Assembly: GCA_963784995.1 (NCBI GenBank)
Contig: CAWATZ010000024.1
Span: 62,001 to 126,000, forward strand
DNA from: CAWATZ01 sp963784995
GTDB lineage: Bacteria; Planctomycetota; Planctomycetia; Gemmatales; Gemmataceae
DNA length: 64,000 nucleotides
Reading direction: 5' to 3'
Positions 18,989-28,721 of the stretch are shown here, piece by piece. Positions within the stretch are counted from its first letter, which is position 1. The number at the start of each line of letters is the position of its first letter. The notes below the pieces were generated by a model. It made no database searches. It saw only the letters and a program-made list of their open reading frames with translations, and was not told the origin of the DNA. The position numbers were made by a program, and so were the translations under genes.

Positions 18989-21900
18989 TCAGAATTTAGG
19001 ACGGACGGCGATCCGGAAACGCTGCGACGCGCTGCCCACCGTTTCCGTGGCCATCTCCTTGACCTGTTCCTGTCCCCAACTGAGACGGCCTTCGTCCAGC
19101 CGGCGGACCGGGCGTTCCAGGGTCACCTTGACGACCACCTCTGTATTCCCAGCAGCGTCCGGCACGCCGCGCAACATACCGGTGTTCTCATCGATTTGCA
19201 GCCATTTCGGACCCTGGACGAGTACAAACTTCGGTTTCTCAATGTCCCAGAAGCTCGCCACCTCCTTGCCCTCCACGACGCGCAGACGCAGGTCCCCCAA
19301 GGAGCGAATGGCAGCAACCTGATACTTCAACTCCGTGCCGACCCTGGCGGTCTCGGGAGGTTTGCTGTAAATGAAGGGCCGTGCTGCGGCCGCGTAATCC
19401 GAAGGTCCGCTCCTCTTCCCCTTGTCATCAACAGCCACCACTCGGTAGAAGGGCTTGTTGGAGTTGGGCAGGTCAACACCGGACCCAATCACAACCAGCT
19501 CGGTGTTTGACGTTTCAGCCACGAAGTTGGCCGGGGTCTGGGCGGGCACGTCCTGAGACCGGCCCACGTTCCTTCGGTACGGCTCATCGCTGACCGAAAA
19601 CCCCTTCTCGTCGCTTCCATAGACGCGGTACTTGACCGGTTTCTGACCCACGGCATTGGGCTTCCATCGGAGAATCGTCTTCCCGTCGCTCCCCTTCGCG
19701 GGTTCCAGGATCACGTCCACTGGCTGGGCCGGTCCGCCTGGCGTGAAACTCCACGTCTTGCTCCACGGGCCCCAGACTCCTTTTTCGTTCCGGGCCCGAA
19801 CGTGCCAGAAATAGTCTCGCCCCGGCGTCAGGAGGCCGGTGTAAGGCACGGCGTAGCGCGGCTTGCCGCGATCCGCGGTATTGCTCACCAGTTTCGAGAA
19901 ATTGGAGGACAGCGGCCAGGCCATGTCCGCACGCTCGGAAAGCTCGAAGTGGTAGTCCGCGACAACGCCTCCCTCCGGGTCCCGAGGCGGACTCCACTGA
20001 AATAGAATGTCGGAGCCGTCTGTCCGCCCTCCATCAGCCGGGAAGACGGGGCCAGGCGGGGCGGCAGGTGGTCGGGAAATCGACCGCTCAACCCATTCGT
20101 GGGTGAGGCGGACACGCCGGGGCCCTGGAGATTGATCCGTATACGTGAAGCGGTTTTCGCCGACAACCATGCCCGGCAGCGCCAGGGGGGCCATCTGGAG
20201 GTCGTTGACGATGGCCAGACGCTTGAGCCGCGCCCCTTCGGGGAGTTCACACCGGAGCCGGTAGTCGTAGCGCGCCGGGCCCTTCGGCGGGAACAGAGCA
20301 TCGAGGTTCCCGGCCACTTCCTGCCACGAAGTGCCGTCCCAGGAGAGCGAGAACTTCGCCCCGACACCCTCGACTTCGAGCCTGCCGCCAACGAAGACGT
20401 AGGGGCTGCGCATCCTCCAGACAACGACGCCCTTCTTGCCGGCCTCGGCCGTCAGTCCGCCATCTTGCACCCGGACGTTTTCCACCGCATCGGCCCCTTT
20501 GCGCCAGGTCTCCCTGGTGAAGTCCGGCCGATACTCCCAAAGACCGTTGCAAATCCGTTCCGCCGCCCGCTGCCCCCAGACCGTGATCGCCGCCGGGCCG
20601 TGGTACTTGAGCGGCACCAGATGTCCCCAGCGCCACGTCGAGCGCCTCGCCGGGCCGCAGGACCATGTTCATGGTCGTGTCCTGAGCGCTTCGACGGTCG
20701 CCTGCGGCCTGTCCCTCGTAGAGGAACATCGCCGCGGACCACTCGGCCTCGGCCCGGCTGTCGCGGTCCAGGATGCCGTGGGTGTGGGTGCGCTTGAGGA
20801 GGTCGTGGTCGCGCACCAGGTCCTGTTCACTGGCGACGGTCACGTTGTCCCGCAGGAGGTAGAAGGGGCCCATGTCCCCGTCCAGGAGGTTCCAGCGGCC
20901 GTCGTAGTGGACCTGCGTTATGCAGTGCCCCACCACGCGGGCCGGTCGGACCTTGAAGCCGGCCGTGCGCCAGAGGCCGGCCAGGCAGATGGAATCGTCG
21001 CCGCAGGTCGTGTAGCCGTAGACGTTGAAGACCTTGACGGGGTCGTTCGCTTCGGCGTCGCCGGTGCTGGCGTGGAAGCGGTGCGTGGTCTGGAGCCGCC
21101 ACAGCGCGATCGCCTTCTCGCGATCCGTCATTCCGGGCCGGATCGCGCCGGCCGCCATTTCCTTGAGGTTGCGGAAATCGTTGCGCCCGTTGGAAAGCCA
21201 GGGGTTGATCACGTCGGTCTCACCAACGTTCTCCAGGCGCACCGACCGGTTGGACTCCCAACTCTGGTCCCAGACGCCGAAACTGCCGCCAATGGGAGAG
21301 CGGCAATTGGTGCCGTCCATCGTCCCGCCCTGCCGGACGCGGTATTCCTGCTGTGCGGTGGTGACGTCCTCCACGTGCCGCCTGGCGACGTCCTTCGGAT
21401 CACGCCTGGAGGCCCAGGGTTCCAGGGCTTCTTCCGGAGCTGCCCTGTTCCCTTCAAGGAGCCCCTGGCTCCGCAGCCAGTCGAGGCAGCGCTCGGTCCA
21501 GGTCGAGCAGGGGTGATCGACCGGCCGGACACCAAAGTCGTGGGCGGCCCCCGCGTAGACGTGCAGCTCCGCCGGGATGCCGGCACGCTTCAGGGCCAGA
21601 TAGAACAGCACACTCCCTTCCGGTGGGCTGATGACGTCAGCGCCGCCGTGGACGAGGAAGATCGGCGGCGTGCCGGCCGGAACCGTCAGGCCGGGAGCGA
21701 GTTCCTCCTTGTCCTTGGCCTTGAGATACCCCGAATAGGCCGCGATGCCGAAATCCGGCCGGCAGCTGATCTTGTCAACGTCGTCGATCGGCTCGTAGGT
21801 TCGCTTCTCGTAGCGTGTCGCCGTGGCGATCACCAGATGGCCGCCCGCGGAGAAGCCGGCCATGCCGATGCGCTTGGGGTCGATGCCCCACTCTTTGGCT

Positions 21901-22373
21901 TTGCTGCGGACCAGGCTGACGGCCCGTTGGGCATCCTGGAGCGGCCGGCGGGCCGGCTCGCCCTTGGGCTCGTCGGGGCGGCGCGGCACCCGGTACTTGA
22001 GGATGATTCCGGTGATGCCCCGCGACGTGAGCCAGGCCGCGACCTCCTCGCCTTCCAGTTCCCAGTAGAGGTTCCAGTAACCGCCCCCCGGACAGATCAG
22101 GATCGCGGCCCCGGTATCCTTCTCCTTGGCCGGCCGATAGATTGTGAGGGTCGGTTTGCTGACGTCGGTCACCAGGCGGGTCGGCTCGGTGACCTCGACC
22201 TGTTTGCGGTCCAGCTTCGGCGACATGCGGACCTTCTCGGGACCAATGGCGACGGTCTCGTCCGGAACCTTGCCGGGCCACAGTTCCACGACCATTGGCT
22301 TGTCGGCCCCAACCACGGGCCAGGCCACCGACAAGCAGGCAAGCAGCGAGACGACCGTTGCGATTCGCTTCAT
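18989..22373 (-). CDS. BD-FAE-type esterase fused to transglutaminase-like and fibronectin III regions, frameshift near 20637
   Basis: The ATG at 22373 starts MKRIATVVSLLACLSVAW, a signal peptide. Residues about 50-310 form an alpha/beta hydrolase: AAILICPGGGYW (oxyanion), GFSAGGHLVIA (Ser), HGGADVISPP (Asp) and AGAAHDFG (His). Residues about 340-590 are transglutaminase-like: TTCGDDSICLAGLW (Cys) and GHCITQVHYDGRWNLLDGD (His, Asp). Then at about 20637, after EALDVA, one extra base breaks the frame. The next frame continues with HLVPLKYHGPAAITVWGQ and includes two FnIII-like segments (WHVRARNEKGVWGPWSKTW, FYRVVAVDDKGKRSGPSDYA) and an Ig-like end. About 1,127 aa in total. The esterase and transglutaminase parts are usually separate genes. 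Confidence 0.75.
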
Positions 22374-22488
22374 GGCAAAGCCTCTGTTCAGCACGCATTG
22401 CGGGGCACAGTCAACCTACTCGCCCGAGGGCACGGGAACAACGGGTCTCTCTGGATTTGCCTGTCATCCTGGCCCCACCGGCTCAACC

Positions 22489-22504
22489 CGGCACGTGGTT
22501 TGCT
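22489..22504 (+). promoter_or_regulatory. sigma-54 (-24/-12) promoter match upstream of the VKOR gene
   Basis: CGGCACGTGGTTTGCT matches the consensus TGGCACGNNNNTTGCW at every defined position but the first, with exact GG-N10-GC spacing. It is 114 bp before the VKOR start, giving a leader of about 100 nt containing a small CCGGT-GACA-ACCGG stem. This implies RpoN control of the VKOR - SPW - glycosyltransferase genes. Confidence 0.65.
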
Positions 22505-22617
22505 ACCAGTTTGGGAGGAGAATCCCAGCAGGCCGGTGACAACCGGGTTGGGATGCTGGTCAACGGCAGCGGCTGAAGGGAATCATATCCCCTGTTTCCT
22601 TTTCGGGAGCCAAGGCA

Positions 22618-23217
22618 ATGGCACACGCACATTCCCTCTCCTCGATACTCGACGAAGGGGCCTGTCCGCCTGGCTGGAACGTCAATCCCTCGGCCTGGCC
22701 GGAGCGACTGGGAGTCCTTGGGTTGGCGGCCACGGGCCTGGGACTGGCCATTTATCTGGGCCTGTTCCAGATCCACGTCATCCCGTCCGTGTGGGACCCG
22801 TATTTCGGTGAAGGCAGCCACGAGGTCCTGCTTGGAACCACCCAGGTCATCCACGTTTCGGACGCCCTGATCGGTGCCTTTGTCTATTTGCTGGATTTCA
22901 TCTTTGGAGCAATCGGCGGCAGGGAACGCTGGCGAACTCAGCCCTGGGCCATTCTGTTCCAGGGCGTGATTGTCCTGGTCCTGGCCGTGGTCGGCGTTCT
23001 GCTCACCATTGTGCAGCGAGTGTTTTTCGGGGCCTATTGCACTCTGTGCCTGTGTTCAGCGGCCTGCTCGGTGCTGATGGTCGGCTTCGTCGCCGCCGAG
23101 GTGCTGGCGGCCTTGCAGTACCTCCATCGGGTGCGCTGCCAGGGTGGGGACGTTCGGCAGGCGTTCTGGGGCGAGCGGGTCCGGAGCAACGTGGAAGCGG
23201 TGGCCTCGTCCCACTAG
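22618..23217 (+). CDS. vitamin K epoxide reductase (VKOR) family membrane protein
   Basis: The 199-aa protein has four or five hydrophobic helices and the VKOR redox motif AYCTLCLCSA (C141-x-x-C144) at the start of a late helix. The periplasmic loop reads WDPYFGEGSHEVLLG and lacks the paired loop cysteines that pass electrons in typical VKORs, so it belongs to a divergent subfamily or needs a partner thiol protein. VKOR proteins normally reoxidise DsbA-like proteins using quinone. A GGGAG ribosome-binding site is eight bases upstream. It is followed in 12 bp by an SPW gene. Confidence 0.85.
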   Translation: MAHAHSLSSILDEGACPPGWNVNPSAWPERLGVLGLAATGLGLAIYLGLFQIHVIPSVWDPYFGEGSHEVLLGTTQVIHVSDALIGAFVYLLDFIFGAIGGRERWRTQPWAILFQGVIVLVLAVVGVLLTIVQRVFFGAYCTLCLCSAACSVLMVGFVAAEVLAALQYLHRVRCQGGDVRQAFWGERVRSNVEAVASSH

Positions 23218-23229
23218 GAGGATTGCATC

Positions 23230-23589
23230 ATGTGGCCGAGATTGCACAACGTGGTCGTGGGCCTGTGGATCATGTCGTCCCCACTCGCGTTTCATTATGG
23301 GGCGAACCCGAGCATTAACAATGAAGTGGTCGGACCCATCGTGCTGGCCTGTGCCCTGATCGCTCTTCACGAGGTAACCCGGCCCGTGCGGTGGGTCAAT
23401 GCCTTCCTGGGCGTCTGGCTGCTGATCGCTCCCTGGGTTCTCCATTATGGCGTCACTCCAACTGTCAATGGTATGTGTACCGGAGCCCTGCTCCTGTGTG
23501 CCTCCCTGGTGCCCGGCCGGTGCTGGATGCAGTTTGATGGAGGATGGAGTTCCCTCTGGTCGGGGTACGCTGGCACGGCGCGGAGGTGA
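23230..23589 (+). CDS. SPW repeat membrane protein
   Basis: The 119-aa, highly hydrophobic product has two SPW-type repeats: VGLWIMSSPLAFHYGANP near 10-27 and LGVWLLIAPWVLHYGVTP near 59-76. Together these form four transmembrane helices. GGAGG overlaps the stop of the VKOR gene and lies eight bases before this ATG, so the two are cotranscribed. SPW proteins are small membrane proteins of unknown role. Co-occurrence with VKOR suggests a membrane redox or envelope function (inference). Confidence 0.85.
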   Translation: MWPRLHNVVVGLWIMSSPLAFHYGANPSINNEVVGPIVLACALIALHEVTRPVRWVNAFLGVWLLIAPWVLHYGVTPTVNGMCTGALLLCASLVPGRCWMQFDGGWSSLWSGYAGTARR

Positions 23590-23632
23590 CACCTTCGTGA
23601 CCTGAGAGCAGGCATCGGAGAATGAGGCAACC

Positions 23633-24937
23633 ATGAACGAAGCACTGAGTTCACACAACGGCCAGGCGTCCATCTTACCCGGAAGCAATTCCGCTAACGG
23701 ATCACTCAAAGAGCCGGCAGGCAATGGAGCGAGCCAGCCGGCCGGCAGACCGCGGGTGCTGATCCTGGGCGCCGGCGTCGGTTCGGGCCATCTGCGAGCG
23801 GCCGAGGCGGTGGATCTGGCCTTTCGCCAGGTTTGCCCCCAGGCCGAGGTTCGCAACGTTGACGTCCTCACCCTGGGGACCTCGCTGTTCCGCCGCTGTT
23901 ATGGAGGCATGTATCTGGATTGTGTCAACAAGGCGCCGCTGGTGCTCCGCATTGCCTACCACCTGATGGATCAGCCCCGCAAAACGATTTCCTGGAGCCA
24001 CTGGGATTATCTGCGTCTGATCCTGGAAGAATGGAACCTCCGTCCCTTCCTGAACTTGCTGCGGGAGCAGCCCTGGGACCTGGTAATCGACACACACTTC
24101 CTGCCCGGAGAAATCATTGCCCACCTGCGGCAGAAGAAGCAGCTGGACATTCCTCAGGTGATGGTGAACACCGATTTCGAGACGCACCACATGTGGATCA
24201 CCGAGCCGTGCGAGCATTACTTCACGGCCACGGACGAAGCCGCGCTCTACCTGGAGAAGCAAGGAGTACACGCGGAGAAGGTGAGCGTGGTGGGCATTCC
24301 GATTCATCCCTGCTTTGCCACGAGAAAGGACCGCTCCGCCTGTCTGAAGCGGCAGGGGCTCGCCGGGGATCGCCCGATCCTGCTGCTGCTCGCGGGCGGC
24401 CACGGCGTCGGACGCATCGAAGAGATGTTCCGGACCCTGCTGGAAGTGGAGGAACCGGTGGAGCTGGTGGCGGTCACTGGACGGAATCAAGCCGCGAAGG
24501 GCCGGCTGGAAGCGATCGAGCCGCCGGCCCGGCATCGGGTGAAAGTCTTCGGCTACACCACCTGCATGGACGAGCTGCTGACCGTCAGCGACCTGATGGT
24601 CTCCAAGCCCGGCGGCCTGACGACGTCGGAGGCGCTGGCGTGCGGGACTCCCATGCTGATCGTGGATCCGGTCCCCGGCCAGGAGGAGCGCAACAGCGAT
24701 CTGCTGCTGGAGAATGGCATTGCCATCAAGGCCAACCACCTGCTGACCCTGCCCCCCAAGGTGACCGCGCTGCTGCGCGATCCGGTTCGGCTGGCCCAGA
24801 TGCGGGACAACGCCCGCCGCCTGAGCCGGCCCCGGGCTGCCTTTGAGGTCGTTGAGCGCTCGCTGGCTCTGCTGGGGATGCCCGCGGACGGCAGAGAGTC
24901 CGTACCGGCAGGCGGAAATGCGGTCATTGGGGCTTGA
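23633..24937 (+). CDS. MGDG-synthase/MurG-like lipid glycosyltransferase
   Basis: The 434-aa protein has the N-terminal MGDG-synthase domain (VLILGAGVGSGHLRAAEAVD, then VRNVDVLTLGTSLFRRCYGG), followed by VMVNTDFETHHMWITEPCEH. The GT-B C-terminal half shows ILLLLAGGHGVGRIEEMF, VFGYTTCMDELLTVSDLMVS, KPGGLTTSEALACGTPMLIV and PGQEERN, the UDP-sugar-binding region. It probably transfers a hexose from a UDP-sugar to diacylglycerol or a related lipid at the membrane. It is third in a gene row starting with VKOR and follows the SPW gene by 43 bp. A weak GAGG ribosome-binding site precedes the ATG. Confidence 0.85.
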   Translation: MNEALSSHNGQASILPGSNSANGSLKEPAGNGASQPAGRPRVLILGAGVGSGHLRAAEAVDLAFRQVCPQAEVRNVDVLTLGTSLFRRCYGGMYLDCVNKAPLVLRIAYHLMDQPRKTISWSHWDYLRLILEEWNLRPFLNLLREQPWDLVIDTHFLPGEIIAHLRQKKQLDIPQVMVNTDFETHHMWITEPCEHYFTATDEAALYLEKQGVHAEKVSVVGIPIHPCFATRKDRSACLKRQGLAGDRPILLLLAGGHGVGRIEEMFRTLLEVEEPVELVAVTGRNQAAKGRLEAIEPPARHRVKVFGYTTCMDELLTVSDLMVSKPGGLTTSEALACGTPMLIVDPVPGQEERNSDLLLENGIAIKANHLLTLPPKVTALLRDPVRLAQMRDNARRLSRPRAAFEVVERSLALLGMPADGRESVPAGGNAVIGA

Positions 24938-24987
24938 TGGATGCGGACGCTTTTGCGCAGAGCCCTTCCCCAGCGTGGGCAACCGCC

Positions 24988-25920
24988 TTACTTGCGAGTT
25001 CGCCCAGGCAGGAACCAGCTCACCAGGCTGATGGCCACCCGGCCGACGATCAGCACGGTGGACCAGATCAGGCTGAAGCTGAGGACCACGGCGCTCTGGC
25101 CGGTGCTGACGGGCAGGAGCGTCAGGAGCGTCGTCTCGCGCGTCCCAAGTCCGCCGGCGCTGGGGAGGGCCTCGGCCAGCAGGACGCAGGGGATGACGGC
25201 ACAGACAAGGCCGACGCTGCTGGGCAGCCCGCACAGGGCCAGGCTGATGCCGGCGTAGAGCAGGATCAGCAGGATCAGAATCAGCCGCTGCAGGGCGAGC
25301 CAACCGGTGTGCCGCCAGCTCCACCACTGCAGCCACTCGCCCACCTTGGCGTCAATCGACCACTGCCGCCAGCGGTCGGGGAGGAAGCACAACGCCAGTA
25401 CGAACAGGGTCATTCCTCCCAGCACGCCCAGGCTCACCCAGCGCAGGAAGAAGAGAGAGGGGTCGGGCCTCAGCAAGGTCCCGATCAGGGCCAGAGTTAC
25501 AATGGTGGCGAAGTCAAAAAAGCCGACCACCACGCTCAAGCTCAGGGCAGCCCGGACGGAGAGTCCAGTGATCTGGGCCAGCCTGCCACCAAAGACGGCC
25601 TGGCCAATTTCCAGGTTAACGGCAGTCCAGGCGGAAACGTCGGCACGAGCCCGCAACACGGTCAGGAAGGAGAGCTGGGGACTGGGCTGGGAGTAGAGCC
25701 ACCAGAGGGAAAAGGTGTCCCAGAAGAACAGTCCGACCAGCTGCACGACCGCGGCCAGCAGCAGCCAGCCCAGGCTCACCTGCTCCAGACCTCGCAGGAG
25801 ATGGTCCGGAGAGACCCTCCAGATTTGCCAGGTCACCAACCCACAACTGACCGCCACGGGCAGGATTCGCTGGCCGACGTGAAGCAGCCAGGAAAGCGTC
25901 CGACGCCGGGGACCAGCCAA
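24988..25920 (-). CDS. lysylphosphatidylglycerol-synthase TM (UPF0104/AglD-like) membrane protein
   Basis: The reading starts at a TTG at 25920, supported by a near-perfect GGAGGTGA just upstream. No ATG fits better. The 310-aa product has six to eight transmembrane helices and family motifs: VSWQIWRVSPDHLLRGL-like N-terminus, NLEIGQAVFGGRLAQITGL, and AEALPSAGGLGTRETTLLTL near the C-terminus. Family members include flippases and the membrane part of MprF. Here there is no synthase domain, so a lipid-linked transport role is inferred. It follows the ABC/CPBP gene by 76 bp on the same strand and converges with the lipid glycosyltransferase. Confidence 0.8.
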   Translation of the reverse strand: MAGPRRRTLSWLLHVGQRILPVAVSCGLVTWQIWRVSPDHLLRGLEQVSLGWLLLAAVVQLVGLFFWDTFSLWWLYSQPSPQLSFLTVLRARADVSAWTAVNLEIGQAVFGGRLAQITGLSVRAALSLSVVVGFFDFATIVTLALIGTLLRPDPSLFFLRWVSLGVLGGMTLFVLALCFLPDRWRQWSIDAKVGEWLQWWSWRHTGWLALQRLILILLILLYAGISLALCGLPSSVGLVCAVIPCVLLAEALPSAGGLGTRETTLLTLLPVSTGQSAVVLSFSLIWSTVLIVGRVAISLVSWFLPGRTRK

Positions 25921-25996
25921 GAGTCACCTCCACTCGGCGGAGCCGTGCCCAATGGGAGGTGCAAAGGCAACTTCCGTGCCAGCCGGCGATCAGAGG

Positions 25997-28255
25997 TCAG
26001 GACAGCGAGTGCCCTTCTTTGCGGCGCAGCAGAGCGATTCCCCAGAGGATGGCCAGGGTGGCTACCGTGCAGAGGGCGATCAGCGCCACCAGGAACCAGC
26101 GCGGTTCCTGGGGTGGGGTTCCCGCCTTGGTCAGGGACTCGTTGAGTGCCGGGATCGTCAGGAGCAGAGCACTGTAGACAAAGTGGAACACCATTGCGGT
26201 CAGCACGCTGCCGGTGCGCAGCACCAGGAACCCCAGGATGCACCCCAGGACAAAATGCGGCAGGCACCGAAACACGTTCATGTCGTAGAGGCTGAACAGG
26301 AAACTGCTCAGGAAGATCGCGGTCCAGGGGCGGAACCGCCGGGCCAGTCCGGTGAGGATCAAACCCCGAAAGGCCAACTCCTCGCAAAACGCCGGCAGGA
26401 GCCCGAACACGAACAGAAGCTGCAGCAACCCGATGAGCCCGGTGTCGCCCTGTGGGTTCTGAAACTCGGCCAGCAGCGGGGAATACTCCGCGATTAGTAT
26501 TTTCAAGCCTGGGAACTGTTCCAGGATGAACCAGATCAGCCCCGCGGCGGGCGGCATGACCAGCACGCCGAGCAGGACCGCCACCGGCCAGGCCCACCAG
26601 GGAGGCAGCGCCAGACCAAGAGCGGCACGCGGCCGGGTGGTCAGCAGCAGCCCCATGAACAGCGCCGGGGCTGCCACGAAGGCCAGCTGGCTGATCCCCG
26701 TTCGCACCAGCAGCGACATCTGCCCGCCGACGTTGAAGGAGAGCCAGCGCAGGCCCAGGATCAGGATAAAGCAGAACAGGGCCTGGCCGGTGCTGGGCAA
26801 GGCCTCCTTGTCGCGGAACAGGCGTTTGAGCCACAGGCCGAGGTCCAGTCGCTCGGCCTCGCGGAACAGCACCTCTTCCCGCTGGAACTGCTCGATGGCC
26901 CAGCGCAGGGCCAGCCAGCTATAGATGATCATCGGTGCCAGCACCGGGATGAAGTAGAGGATGTACTGCGACGGGTTGAAGGTGCCGGCCTCCATCAGGG
27001 CCTGCAGCAGCAAGGCCACGCCCGTCACCGGCACCATGCTGTAGAACGGGTTCAGCTTGACGCCCGGGGCCAGGGTCAGGAAGATCAGCGGCAGCGTCAG
27101 CAGGAACAGCGGCATCAGGTAATACTGGCCCTCCTTGGACGAGCGGGCATAGACGCCCACGGCCAGGCTGACGGCGCTGAAGAAGGCCGACAGCGGCAGC
27201 AGCAGCAGCACGCCCCAGAACAGGATGCTCATCTGGAACGGATTGTGGACCAGGTACTTGCTGAACTGCCAGGTGGTCACGCCCATGCTCACCAGGTTGA
27301 GCAGGGCCGTCGCCGTGCTGAAGACCCAGATGGTCAGGAACTTGCCCCAGACGATCTCTTCCCGGCTGGCCGGACTGATCAGCAGCGTTTCCATGGTGCC
27401 GCGCTCCTTCTCGCCGGCACACAGGTCCACGGCCGGATACAGGGCCCCCGCCAGGCTCCACAGCACCAGGACAAAGGGAAAGATCTGCGTCAGCAGCTTG
27501 AGCAGTTCGCCCGACACCCGTTCGCCGGCGGGCCTGGAGGTCTCGCGATCCCAGAGGGTAAAGATCTCGTCGTAATTGGCCGGCAGCCCCTGACGCAGCA
27601 TCCGCACTGTTTTCAGGCTGTTTTTCCAGCGGTTCAGGACGTTCTCCAGCCGGCCCTGCACCAGGCGCGAGAAGTCGTCCTTGTCCCGGGTTAGCACGTA
27701 CAGGGTCGGTGTTTGGCCCTCCTGCAACTGCTGGTTGAACGACGGCGGCACGACCAGAATGACGTCCACGGTCTTGTCGTTGAGGGCCGTTTGATCGAGA
27801 GCTTCGAGAGGGTCCTCCGAACTGCCGGGCCGCTGGGGGAGCAGTTTGATCTGGTAACTGCGTTCCTCCTGGGGCGAGTCGAAATAACATTCGGCGATCC
27901 GGAGTGCAGGAGCCGCACTGTGGATCACCAGCAGTGGCGGGAAATCGACGTGTCGGGCCACGGCCTTTTCCCCGGCGGCGGCGCAGACCACCTGGGCTGG
28001 CCCGGCCGGGGTCAGCAGCCAGGGCAGCGCGAGGCCGGCCGGGGGCAGCCGCGGTGCAGGGGGAAGGTTGTCGGCACCGATGACGCCGATGACGCTGGAC
28101 CGGGCCAGGTAGGGGACGAACAGCTGCATCATGCCCATGCCGAACAGCGGGTAGAGCAGGATGGGCAGGACCGCGATCATGAAGACGGTCCGACGATCGC
28201 GCAGCTGATCACGCAATTCTCGCAACCAGATGACGCGAACGATGCTCCACCGCAT
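25997..28255 (-). CDS. ABC-2/NatB-type permease fused to a CPBP intramembrane protease
   Basis: The N-terminal part of the 752 aa (MRWSIVRVIWLRELRDQLRDRRTVFM) is NatB-like: one helix, a large external domain (about 60-240), then GEKERGTMETLLISPASREEIVWGKF and a helix bundle. The C-terminal part is a CPBP domain with FCEELAFRGLI (EExxxR), FLFSLYDMNVFRCLPHF and GSVLTAMVFHFVYSAL, the predicted glutamic-protease residues. This fusion exists in several phyla and normally pairs with a NatA-type ATPase. None is present within the neighbouring genes here, so it may use an ATPase encoded elsewhere. Substrate unknown. Confidence 0.88.
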   Translation of the reverse strand: MRWSIVRVIWLRELRDQLRDRRTVFMIAVLPILLYPLFGMGMMQLFVPYLARSSVIGVIGADNLPPAPRLPPAGLALPWLLTPAGPAQVVCAAAGEKAVARHVDFPPLLVIHSAAPALRIAECYFDSPQEERSYQIKLLPQRPGSSEDPLEALDQTALNDKTVDVILVVPPSFNQQLQEGQTPTLYVLTRDKDDFSRLVQGRLENVLNRWKNSLKTVRMLRQGLPANYDEIFTLWDRETSRPAGERVSGELLKLLTQIFPFVLVLWSLAGALYPAVDLCAGEKERGTMETLLISPASREEIVWGKFLTIWVFSTATALLNLVSMGVTTWQFSKYLVHNPFQMSILFWGVLLLLPLSAFFSAVSLAVGVYARSSKEGQYYLMPLFLLTLPLIFLTLAPGVKLNPFYSMVPVTGVALLLQALMEAGTFNPSQYILYFIPVLAPMIIYSWLALRWAIEQFQREEVLFREAERLDLGLWLKRLFRDKEALPSTGQALFCFILILGLRWLSFNVGGQMSLLVRTGISQLAFVAAPALFMGLLLTTRPRAALGLALPPWWAWPVAVLLGVLVMPPAAGLIWFILEQFPGLKILIAEYSPLLAEFQNPQGDTGLIGLLQLLFVFGLLPAFCEELAFRGLILTGLARRFRPWTAIFLSSFLFSLYDMNVFRCLPHFVLGCILGFLVLRTGSVLTAMVFHFVYSALLLTIPALNESLTKAGTPPQEPRWFLVALIALCTVATLAILWGIALLRRKEGHSLS

Positions 28256-28328
28256 GCCGTTGGCTCCTTGACCCCCTGGAGTGTGAATTGTGATTGTACG
28301 ATGGTGCCGCGCGGGCGGCGCGGGGAGG

Positions 28329-28640
28329 TCAGAGTTTGCCCTCGCGGATCAGGGCCAGCAAGCCCAGCACGTGCCGGCACTGGTTGCGAAAGAGGAAGCC
28401 CTTGCATTCACAGGTACATTCGTGCGGCTTGCCGACCCGGACGTGATAGAGGTTGCCCAGCCCCAGCCGATGCACGGCGAAGCCTCGACCGCCGATGTCG
28501 CAGTCCATCTCCTGCAAGACGTAATGGGCCGTCTCCTTGCCCACGGTCACGCAAAAGACGCCGATCCCTTCCTCGTTCAGAGGCCGGATCATGCGAATGC
28601 TGCGGCTGGGTTTTGGCTCGGGGGCCGGGGGTTTGTCCAT
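28329..28640 (-). CDS. SWIM zinc-finger protein
   Basis: The 103-aa protein ends with CTCECKGFLFRNQCRHVLGLL, which fits the SWIM pattern CxCx(n)CxH, a zinc-binding fold proposed for DNA or protein contacts. The N-terminal half (about 15-70) forms a small beta-rich domain: FCVTVGKETAHYVLQEMDCD, GRGFAVHRLGLGNLYHVRVG. The ATG at 28640 is preceded by a 309-bp gap filled mostly with inverted repeats. The ABC/CPBP gene starts 73 bp downstream in the same direction. Role unknown. Confidence 0.75.
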   Translation of the reverse strand: MDKPPAPEPKPSRSIRMIRPLNEEGIGVFCVTVGKETAHYVLQEMDCDIGGRGFAVHRLGLGNLYHVRVGKPHECTCECKGFLFRNQCRHVLGLLALIREGKL

Positions 28641-28721
28641 GCGGGTTTCCTGGATGGACCAGGTGATTCCGGGCTGACGGAATCATAGCGGCTCGTTCCG
28701 CGGAACGGTAGATGGGAAGCT

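Noticed and set aside
20436..22811. A 791-codon open frame on the plus strand opposite the esterase gene
   Set aside because: It is antisense to a clearly conserved secreted enzyme and has no recognisable domain. Long antisense frames are common in GC-rich DNA.
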